A stretch of DNA of 5,338 bases from Mariprofundaceae bacterium (lineage in GTDB: Bacteria > Pseudomonadota > Zetaproteobacteria > Mariprofundales > Mariprofundaceae), in assembly GCA_030950965.1 (NCBI GenBank), contig JAUZQP010000081.1:1-5338 (forward strand), written 5' to 3'. Below, in pieces: positions 1 to 5,338 of this stretch; the stretch's first letter is position 1, and each line of letters opens with the position of its first letter. The position numbers and the translations under genes are program-made. The notes below the pieces were generated by a model. The model ran no database searches, was not told the DNA's origin, and saw only the letters and a list, made by a program, of their open reading frames with translations.

Positions 1-1079
1 AAGGGCACTGCTTCATCCTGCATGGCGCAGAGTAGCTGCAAAGCCGTCATCAAACCATCACCTGTGGTATTATGGTCGAGCATAATCATATGCCCTGATT
101 GTTCGCCGCCAATATTACAACCGCGTTCACGCATCAATTCCAACACGTAACGATCACCTACCGAGGCGCGCAACATCTCCAATCCCTTCCCTTCAAGGTA
201 ACGCGCTAGCCCCATATTACTCATGATCGTAGTAACCACAGCACCGCCTTGCAATCGACCGTGCTTCGCCGCATGGTCTGCAAGTATGGCAATCACACGG
301 TCACCATCGACGACTTGCCCTTGCGCATCACAAGCGATGAGTCGGTCAGCATCACCATCCAACGCTAAACCAAGATCGGCCTGCTCTGCCACCACACGCT
401 GACACATGGCTGCTGGGTAGGTGGAGCCGCACTGCTCGTTGATATTAAAACCATCAGGCTGATTGAATAGGGCAATCACTTCGCAGCCAAGTTCTTGCAA
501 TAAACGCGGTGCTACATCATAAGCTGCACCATGGGCGCAATCGACAACAACACGCAAACCATCAAAACGCAGATTGCGTGGCAAGGATGATTTAAGGAAT
601 TCAATATAACGTCCACGCGCATCGTCCACACGCATCGCTTTCCCGACATTCAAGGCGGAAGGAAGGGGCGGTAAATCATCCATCAGTTGTTCAATGGCTA
701 ATTCCCTTTCATCGGGTAATTTAAAACCATCAGCACCAAAAAATTTAATACCATTATCACCCGCAGGGTTGTGAGAAGCCGACAACATCACGCCTGCATC
801 GGCACGCAAACTGCGCGTTAAATAAGCAACAGCAGGAGTCGGAATCGGTCCCACCAATTGCACATTCATGCCTTGGGCCGTCAAACCAGCGCAGAGGGCT
901 GATTCAATCATATAGCCCGACAAACGCGTGTCTTTACCAATCAGAATATGGGCTTGATGCGGTATATGCTGGGTCAGGACATGACCCGCAGCGCGACCTA
1001 ATTGCAGGGCGAATTCTGCTGTCATGGGGTATTGATTGACGGTTCCGCGAACGCCGTCAGTGCCAAAATATTTACGCAT
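1..1079 (-). CDS. glmM: Phosphoglucosamine mutase GlmM (3' end outside the window)
   Basis: Alpha-D-phosphohexomutase that converts glucosamine-6-phosphate to glucosamine-1-phosphate on the route to UDP-GlcNAc, the precursor of peptidoglycan and lipopolysaccharide. I translated the minus strand from ATG 1079 to the left edge. It is open for 359 codons with no frameshift, about four-fifths of the usual 445 aa; only the C-terminal phosphate-binding domain is missing. It starts MRKYFGTDGVRGTV. The phosphoserine loop is SASHNP with catalytic S102. The metal loop is DGDADR (D241, D243, D245), where E. coli has DGDGDR. The sugar-binding loop is GGEQSGH (324-330), followed by TTGDG (338-342). Positions of S102 and the three aspartates equal those in E. 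coli. The ATG overlaps the ybbR TAA by one base and has GAGGAG 11 bases upstream. In Firmicutes GlmM binds and inhibits CdaA, so its presence next to cdaA suits co-regulation. The truncation is due to the window edge, not decay. Confidence 0.97.
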   Translation of the reverse strand, partial: MRKYFGTDGVRGTVNQYPMTAEFALQLGRAAGHVLTQHIPHQAHILIGKDTRLSGYMIESALCAGLTAQGMNVQLVGPIPTPAVAYLTRSLRADAGVMLSASHNPAGDNGIKFFGADGFKLPDERELAIEQLMDDLPPLPSALNVGKAMRVDDARGRYIEFLKSSLPRNLRFDGLRVVVDCAHGAAYDVAPRLLQELGCEVIALFNQPDGFNINEQCGSTYPAAMCQRVVAEQADLGLALDGDADRLIACDAQGQVVDGDRVIAILADHAAKHGRLQGGAVVTTIMSNMGLARYLEGKGLEMLRASVGDRYVLELMRERGCNIGGEQSGHMIMLDHNTTGDGLMTALQLLCAMQDEAVP

Positions 1080-1096
1080 TAGAGAGTATGCTCCTC
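1077..1096 (-). promoter_or_regulatory. glmM ribosome binding site and TAATG overlap
   Basis: The ybbR TAA and the glmM ATG share base 1079. A strong GAGGAG (1091-1096, minus strand) is formed by the two Glu codons near the ybbR C-terminus. The 11-base spacing to the ATG is slightly long but workable. It would let glmM be translated well even if upstream coupling is weak, which fits its essential role. Confidence 0.7.
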
Positions 1097-1783
1097 GGTG
1101 CTTGTTGCAGGTTCTGGGATATTCGATTCTTGTTGTTCACGGTTGCGGCGTAGATAACCGCGCACCAAAAACGCGCCGTTGTAATGAATTAACTTCACCG
1201 CTTTATCCGTGGGGATCACCACACCAGCCGTCATCTCAAAGGGACCTGATTTAAGTTCTGGTCGTATGGGTTCTGTGGTGAGACTGTTCAATGGTTCCAA
1301 CCAAATTTCCGGCCCGCTAAGCGTGGCTTGGCTGGGTGTAACACTAATGGTTTCACTGCTCCAACCTGATGCAACGAGCACATCAGGAATCACCGACACC
1401 TTTTTTTCACCCAAACGATCCACTTGCAATTGTAGGCGGTCTGGTTGAATTTTATCGACCACCAAGCCAGGGGGAAGGTGCAACGCGTCTGCCAATAATG
1501 ACCGCTCCACCACACCAGGCGTATGAATGCCATGAGCCGAGAGTGAAATATACAACTCTTTTTCGTTCAGCGATTTCAACCGTGCCTGCAAGCCACTGAT
1601 GGTCACCTTGACATGGTCGGGCAAATCGTTCACCAGCACCATATCACTCGCCAAGCCCCGCAATTGCAAAGAAACATCCATACTTAACGTGCTTTCGCCC
1701 TGACCATGAACCTGAAACCATAGCATGATGGCAATCAATAAAGCCCAAAAATACAACGTAACAGCGCGCCAAAAAGGGCTCAT
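1079..1783 (-). CDS. YbbR-domain protein, CdaR-like regulator of the cyclase (234 aa)
   Basis: Likely CdaR-type partner of the adjacent diadenylate cyclase. In Firmicutes, CdaR binds CdaA in the membrane and modulates c-di-AMP output. One N-terminal membrane segment (about residues 7-25) is followed by an extracytoplasmic part. I read two YbbR-like repeats, at about 36-123 and 128-210, each ending in a conserved-looking beta pattern such as LSGPEIWLEPLNSLTTEPI. The last 24 residues are polar and low in complexity (NREQQES to STEEHTL). B. subtilis CdaR has four repeats and is about twice as long, so this is a compact form. I chose ATG 1783 because it gives the same one-base overlap (TGATG) as the other junctions and has a GGTGGA seven bases upstream. 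A GTG at 1795 would add four residues but would overlap the cyclase by 13 bases without a visible ribosome site. The CdaR role rests on domain pattern and position. Confidence 0.88.
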   Translation of the reverse strand: MSPFWRAVTLYFWALLIAIMLWFQVHGQGESTLSMDVSLQLRGLASDMVLVNDLPDHVKVTISGLQARLKSLNEKELYISLSAHGIHTPGVVERSLLADALHLPPGLVVDKIQPDRLQLQVDRLGEKKVSVIPDVLVASGWSSETISVTPSQATLSGPEIWLEPLNSLTTEPIRPELKSGPFEMTAGVVIPTDKAVKLIHYNGAFLVRGYLRRNREQQESNIPEPATSTEEHTL

Positions 1784-1796
1784 CAGGACTTCCACC
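1781..1796 (-). promoter_or_regulatory. ybbR ribosome binding site and TGATG overlap
   Basis: The cdaA TGA and the ybbR ATG share base 1783. A modest Shine-Dalgarno-like GGTGGA (1791-1796, minus strand) stands seven bases before this ATG. It favours ATG 1783 over the upstream GTG at 1795, which would sit inside the GGTGGA itself. Confidence 0.6.
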
Positions 1797-2577
1797 GTGA
1801 AACGCTGGGGCGTAGCTCTTGCAATAACAAGGCAACCAGCGTTCGGCGATCCAATGCTTCACTCAGTCCATCTTGATTGGCAATATGAATTTGCCCGCGC
1901 TCTTCGGATACCACAATGACTAGGGCATCACTTTCCTCAACCAGACCAACAGCTGCACGGTGGCGTGTACCATAATCACCAGGTAAGGTATGAGATTGGG
2001 TCAACGGTAACAGTACGCGTGCAGCAACCATACACCCACCATCCGCCGTTTGACGAACTACAACCGCACCATCATGCAGCGGTGCTTTAGGGCAAAATAC
2101 CGTTAATGCTGTATCAGGGCACAAGGGAATATCCAATTGCATCGCAGGCTCAATCAAGTGATTTAACCCCGTATCGCGTTCAATAACAAACAGGGCTCCC
2201 CAATGTCGATGCGTCAATGCAACGGCTGAGTCCGCCAAATCATCGATCATTTTCTCCACCGAGGAGCTGCTTGATAGCGATAAAGGATTAAATGCCACTT
2301 GCATGAGTCCACGGCGTATCTCGTGTTGAAACAACACCACCATGATCACAATAAAGAATGAGAAGAACTGAGAAAAAAGCCATTCTAAGGTCAGTAAACT
2401 GAAATAGCGTGCCAGTGCATACACGACGACCAGCACCAGCAGCCCCACCAACATTTGTTCGGCACGCGTGCCACGAATCAAACGTAATGCGAAATAGACA
2501 AACAATGAAACCAAGGCAATATCCACCACATCAACGGGGTGAATATTGAGGTATGTAAAAGCCGTGTTAGCAAACAT
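1783..2577 (-). CDS. cdaA: Membrane diadenylate cyclase, CdaA/DacA (YbbP) family (264 aa)
   Basis: Predicted to condense two ATP into cyclic di-AMP, the second messenger that in Firmicutes controls potassium and osmolyte transport and cell-wall integrity. Three hydrophobic segments (about residues 14-34, 42-60 and 67-84) are followed by FQHEIRRGL (83-91), a serine-rich linker (100-106) and a cytosolic DAC domain (about 108-255). The domain starts with the GALFVIER segment (127-134). The catalytic PLHDGA motif has D169-G170-A171, and GTRHRAAVG has R205-H206-R207. The order and spacing match B. subtilis CdaA, as does the SEERG segment (224-228). Length is normal for CdaA (about 270 aa). The three-TM layout distinguishes it from DisA and CdaS. 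The ATG overlaps the folP TAA by one base. No purine-rich Shine-Dalgarno sequence precedes it, so translation probably depends on re-initiation after folP. Family assignment is very secure. Activity is inferred from intact motifs. The neighbours ybbR and glmM are its usual Firmicutes partners. Confidence 0.96.
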   Translation of the reverse strand: MFANTAFTYLNIHPVDVVDIALVSLFVYFALRLIRGTRAEQMLVGLLVLVVVYALARYFSLLTLEWLFSQFFSFFIVIMVVLFQHEIRRGLMQVAFNPLSLSSSSSVEKMIDDLADSAVALTHRHWGALFVIERDTGLNHLIEPAMQLDIPLCPDTALTVFCPKAPLHDGAVVVRQTADGGCMVAARVLLPLTQSHTLPGDYGTRHRAAVGLVEESDALVIVVSEERGQIHIANQDGLSEALDRRTLVALLLQELRPSVSRWKS

Positions 2578-2579
2578 TA
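2575..2579 (-). promoter_or_regulatory. TAATG stop/start overlap, folP to cdaA
   Basis: The folP TAA and the cdaA ATG share base 2577. The 20 or so bases upstream on the coding strand are pyrimidine-rich (ending CGTCGTCCC before the stop) and show no Shine-Dalgarno core. Coupled re-initiation is therefore the likely route to cyclase synthesis. This is inferred from sequence only. Confidence 0.65.
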
Positions 2580-3410
2580 GGGACGACGAGCATCGCGCAA
2601 GGCTGCGGCAACGGCAATTACCTGCTGCTGATGTGCGACATCATGAACACGCAGTATATCTGCGCCAGCAAAACAGCCTACCGCTACGGCTGAGGCAGTT
2701 GCCCATTCCCGTGCTGTGACATCTTGCCCTGTAATGTTACCAAGGAATGATTTGCGTGAAACGCCCAGTAGTACAGGCAGAGAAAAATGATTGCGTAATT
2801 CATCCACACGGGCAATAAGTGTCAGGTTATCTTGCAGCCGTTTACCAAAACCAATACCTGGATCAAGCACGATACGCTCGCGCCTAATGCCCGCTTGTTG
2901 GCATAGCAAGAGCCGTTGTTCAAAATACTGAATCACCGTGGTGACTACATCATCATCGTAATGTGGATTGTTTTGCATGGTGGTTGGGCTGCCTTGCATA
3001 TGCATCAAGCACACAGCGACATCGCAGTTCGCGGCAACTTCCATACTGGCGGGATCAAAACTCAGAGCAGAAACATCGTTAATCATCGTTGCACCAGCAA
3101 CAACAGCTTGGCGCATGACTTCGGCCTTCATCGTGTCCACCGAAACACGACACCCCGCAGCAACCAATGCCATAATGACAGGAATAACGCGCCGAAGTTC
3201 CTCGTCTAAGGTGACGGCAAGCGCACCAGGACGGGTGGACTCCCCCCCTACATCAATAAGGTTTGCGCCCTGCTGCCACATACGCAGCCCATGATTGACC
3301 GCTTGTTCGTTATCCGTGTGATGACCACCATCGGAAAACGAATCGGGCGTACAGTTAAGTACGCCCATGATCCATGCCGTTTTAGTGCCAGAACGATGCC
3401 AGCATGACAT
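2577..3410 (-). CDS. folP: Dihydropteroate synthase FolP (complete, 277 aa)
   Basis: Cytosolic TIM-barrel enzyme of folate biosynthesis. It condenses p-aminobenzoate with 6-hydroxymethyl-7,8-dihydropterin diphosphate to give dihydropteroate, and is the sulfonamide target. All family signatures appear in order: GVLNCTPDSFSDGG (16-29), DVGGESTRPGA (53-63), SVDTMK (90-95), INDVSA (110-115), MHMQGSP (136-142), DPGIGFGK (183-190), GVSRKSF (216-222) and RVHDV (254-258). Length matches the family (about 275-285 aa). The Phe and Pro that correspond to E. coli F28 and P64 are kept (F25 and P61), so no classical sulfonamide-resistance change is seen at those two places. The ATG shares one base with the ftsH TGA and has an AGGA six bases upstream. 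The TAA shares one base with the next gene's ATG. Its position downstream of ftsH is typical of proteobacteria. Confidence 0.98.
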   Translation of the reverse strand: MSCWHRSGTKTAWIMGVLNCTPDSFSDGGHHTDNEQAVNHGLRMWQQGANLIDVGGESTRPGALAVTLDEELRRVIPVIMALVAAGCRVSVDTMKAEVMRQAVVAGATMINDVSALSFDPASMEVAANCDVAVCLMHMQGSPTTMQNNPHYDDDVVTTVIQYFEQRLLLCQQAGIRRERIVLDPGIGFGKRLQDNLTLIARVDELRNHFSLPVLLGVSRKSFLGNITGQDVTAREWATASAVAVGCFAGADILRVHDVAHQQQVIAVAAALRDARRP

Positions 3411-3420
3411 CAGTGATCCT
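3408..3420 (-). promoter_or_regulatory. folP ribosome binding site and TGATG stop/start overlap
   Basis: The ftsH stop TGA and the folP ATG share base 3410. An AGGA (3417-3420 on the minus strand) lies six bases before the ATG, inside the last ftsH codons. This supports the chosen folP start and suggests both direct initiation and coupling to ftsH translation. Confidence 0.75.
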
Positions 3421-5338
3421 GTTTGACCTCATCATCACCATGAACAGTATCAGTATCATCGTCCATGGTGACTTCATCATCGTCATGGTCGTCCGAACGA
3501 GTAGGTGCAGCCTCAACGGTTGGCTCATCGCGTTTCAAGGTTTCCCCTGCTAAAATTTGATGAATATCCTTACCAGAAAGTGTTTCATACTCCAGTAAGG
3601 TTTTAGTCAAGTTATGCAAGTCACTCAGGTTTTCGCGTAAAATATGTTGCGCCCGTTGGTAGGCTTCATCCACAAAGCGGCGGATTTCACCATCAATTTG
3701 TCGTGCTGTTTCCTCGGACACATGTTGCTGACGTGATACGGAGCGGCCTAAAAAGACCTCTTCTTCGTTCTCGGTGTACAGCAACGGACCCAGCTTGTCG
3801 GAAAAGCCCCAGCGCGTTACCATATTGCGTGCCAAATTGGTGGCCATTTGAATATCACCAGAAGCACCAGAGGTCACTTTGTCATAACCGAAGATCAGCT
3901 CTTCGGCAACACGCCCGCCCATAGCAATGGTTAGACTGGCATGCATTTTTTCGCGTGATTGTGAATACTCATCCTTCTCAGGCAAACGCATCACCATGCC
4001 CAGTGCTTGTCCACGCGGAATAATCGTCATTTTATGAATAGGATCAGATGCGGGGCAATGTACAGCGACCAAGGCATGACCTGCTTCGTGGTAGGCAGTG
4101 CAACGTTTTTCATCGTCACTCATCGCCATCGAACGCCGTTCGGTTCCCATCATCACCTTATCTTTGGCTTCATCAAAATCGACAGCCCGCACCTTGTCAC
4201 GGTTAAAACGCGCCGCCAGCAAAGCTGCTTCATTGACCAAGTTGGCAAGATCGGCACCAGAAAAACCAGGCGTACCACGGGCAATCACTTTGGTATCCAC
4301 ATTCGATTCCAGTGGAACTTTTTTCATGTGAACGCGGAGGATTTCAATGCGACCATTAAGGTCAGGACGACCGACCACCACCTGACGGTCAAAACGACCA
4401 GGACGCAATAATGCAGGGTCTAACACATCAGGACGGTTGGTCGCAGCCACCAAGATTACGCCTTCATTGGACTCAAAGCCATCCATTTCAACCAGCATTT
4501 GGTTCAAGGTTTGTTCACGCTCATCGTTACCACCGCCAACACCTGCACCACGGTGACGACCCATCGCATCAATTTCATCGACGAAGACAATACATGGCGC
4601 GCTTTTCTTGGCTTGCTCAAACATATCACGCACCCGTGATGCGCCTACGCCGACAAACATTTCAACAAAGTCAGAGCCTGATATGGAGAAAAATGGCACG
4701 TCGGCTTCACCAGCTACTGCACGTGCCAACAAGGTTTTACCTGTACCAGGAGGGCCCACTAAAAGAACACCCTTGGGTAACTTACCACCCAAACGGGTGA
4801 ATTTGGAAGGGTCACGCAAAAACTCAATCACTTCGGTTACTTCTTGTTTTGCTTCATCGCAACCAGCTACATCATCAAAGGTGACTTTTGTAGTGTTTTC
4901 GCTCAGCAGCTTGGCGCGACTTTTGCCAAACGACATGGCACCACCTTTACCGCCACCTTGCATTTGACGCATGAAGAATATCCACACACCAATCAACAGC
5001 AGCATTGGGAACCAAGAGATTAATATGGATAGTAAAAATGGTACTTCAGCAGGATGTTCCGCTTGCACTTCGACCTTATTATCCAACAAGCGCTTCACCA
5101 GATCGGGGTCGCGAGGGGTTAATACACTAAACGTTTTGGTTTCACCCGAAAGGTCACGGTAAGTTCCACTGATTTGGTCGTTGGTAATCACCGCCTTATC
5201 GACCATACCTTGATCTACACGCTCAACAAAAGCCGAGTAGCTCATGGGTTTATTTTGCCCTGATGGCGTGCCAAACATATTGAAAACACTCATCATCACC
5301 AATCCGACGGCGACCCACAACAAGATATTTTTACCCAT
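3410..5338 (-). CDS. ftsH: ATP-dependent zinc metalloprotease FtsH (complete, 642 aa)
   Basis: Membrane-anchored AAA+ protease that extracts and degrades membrane and short-lived cytosolic proteins as a hexamer. In order: TM1 at about residues 5-22, a periplasmic domain at about 23-100, TM2 at about 101-122, the AAA+ module, then the peptidase domain. Visible motifs are Walker A GPPGTGKT (195-202), the aromatic pore loop MFVG (227-230), Walker B ending in D254-E255, the second region of homology with arginine fingers R312 and R315, the zinc site HEAGH (417-421), and the probable third zinc ligand D495 in GASGD. Length is close to E. coli FtsH (about 644 aa). The start MGKNILLW aligns with the E. 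coli start MAKNLILW. Its ATG is the last three bases of the window, so its ribosome binding site is not visible. The last 28 residues form an unusually Asp-rich tail. The TGA overlaps the folP ATG by one base. All catalytic residues are present, so it is very likely functional. Confidence 0.98.
   Translation of the reverse strand: MGKNILLWVAVGLVMMSVFNMFGTPSGQNKPMSYSAFVERVDQGMVDKAVITNDQISGTYRDLSGETKTFSVLTPRDPDLVKRLLDNKVEVQAEHPAEVPFLLSILISWFPMLLLIGVWIFFMRQMQGGGKGGAMSFGKSRAKLLSENTTKVTFDDVAGCDEAKQEVTEVIEFLRDPSKFTRLGGKLPKGVLLVGPPGTGKTLLARAVAGEADVPFFSISGSDFVEMFVGVGASRVRDMFEQAKKSAPCIVFVDEIDAMGRHRGAGVGGGNDEREQTLNQMLVEMDGFESNEGVILVAATNRPDVLDPALLRPGRFDRQVVVGRPDLNGRIEILRVHMKKVPLESNVDTKVIARGTPGFSGADLANLVNEAALLAARFNRDKVRAVDFDEAKDKVMMGTERRSMAMSDDEKRCTAYHEAGHALVAVHCPASDPIHKMTIIPRGQALGMVMRLPEKDEYSQSREKMHASLTIAMGGRVAEELIFGYDKVTSGASGDIQMATNLARNMVTRWGFSDKLGPLLYTENEEEVFLGRSVSRQQHVSEETARQIDGEIRRFVDEAYQRAQHILRENLSDLHNLTKTLLEYETLSGKDIHQILAGETLKRDEPTVEAAPTRSDDHDDDEVTMDDDTDTVHGDDEVKQDH
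3413..3496 (-). other. Asp-rich C-terminal tail of FtsH
   Basis: Residues 615-642 of FtsH contain 12 Asp and 2 Glu in 28 positions, plus three His, with a short internal repeat (DDDEV at 619-623, DDEV at 635-638). It lies beyond the peptidase domain and does not resemble the E. coli tail. At DNA level it gives a GAT/GAC-rich run, seen as CATCATC-like motifs on the plus strand. It is probably disordered. Its function is unknown. Confidence 0.7.

Noticed and set aside
1..1079. glmM as a truncated pseudogene
   Set aside because: The frame is open and conserved right up to base 1, with all catalytic motifs in place. The missing C-terminus is simply outside the window.
1784..1795. GTG start for the YbbR protein at 1795
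   Set aside because: It would overlap the cyclase by 13 bases, has no Shine-Dalgarno upstream and lies inside the GGTGGA that serves the ATG at 1783. The ATG gives the one-base overlap seen at every other junction.
1644..1862. Minus-strand frame of 72 codons across the cdaA/ybbR junction
   Set aside because: It is in another frame of two well-supported genes and its product has no recognisable features.
2916..3294. Plus-strand open frames of 97 and 108 codons opposite folP
   Set aside because: They overlap each other in different frames and are fully antisense to conserved folP motifs. No ribosome site or domain supports them.
2577..3410. folP as an acquired sulfonamide-resistance (sul-type) gene
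   Set aside because: It has the chromosomal folP position after ftsH, ordinary motifs, the sensitive-type Phe and Pro at the two classical positions, and no mobile element nearby.
3421..3500. CAT-rich plus-strand repeats as a regulatory repeat or small CRISPR-like array
   Set aside because: The repetition is irregular and fully explained by the run of Asp codons (GAT/GAC) in the FtsH tail on the other strand.
4007..4411. Open frame of 134 codons on the plus strand, antisense to ftsH
   Set aside because: Lies wholly opposite the conserved AAA+ and peptidase coding region, its translation shows no recognisable domain, and a strongly conserved gene on the other strand explains the open frame. 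The same holds for the plus-strand frames at 4411-4800, 4608-4967 and 4098-4331.

Overview
The window is gap-free coding sequence from a Gram-negative bacterium, almost certainly a member of the Pseudomonadota. All five genes lie on the minus strand and read from the right edge to the left: ftsH (complete), folP (complete), a membrane diadenylate cyclase of the CdaA/DacA (YbbP) family (complete), a short YbbR/CdaR-like protein (complete) and glmM (3' end cut off by the left edge). I see no RNA genes, mobile elements, CRISPR arrays, terminators or intergenic promoters. Any operon promoter must lie beyond the right edge, because the ftsH ATG occupies the last three bases.

The ftsH-folP-glmM order is the familiar proteobacterial arrangement. 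The cdaA-cdaR-glmM order is the familiar Firmicutes cyclic-di-AMP arrangement. Here the two are merged: a CdaA/CdaR pair sits between folP and glmM. CdaA keeps the DGA and RHR catalytic motifs of the DAC domain and three N-terminal membrane segments, so c-di-AMP synthesis is a strong prediction. c-di-AMP is uncommon in the well-studied Gammaproteobacteria, so this is the main point of interest.

Every one of the four gene junctions is a one-base stop/start overlap (TGATG, TAATG, TGATG, TAATG), which suggests a tightly coupled polycistron. The cdaA start has no visible Shine-Dalgarno sequence, whereas the folP, ybbR and glmM starts each have at least a plausible one.

The genes fit an envelope-homeostasis theme. 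FtsH is the membrane AAA+ protease. FolP makes dihydropteroate for folate. GlmM makes glucosamine-1-phosphate for UDP-GlcNAc, the precursor of both peptidoglycan and lipid A. In Firmicutes, CdaA is modulated by CdaR and by GlmM. Signature residues in FtsH and GlmM look closer to alphaproteobacterial or deep-branching proteobacterial proteins than to E. coli. A lineage such as Zetaproteobacteria, Magnetococcia or Acidithiobacillia is conceivable, but this is a guess from remembered family patterns.
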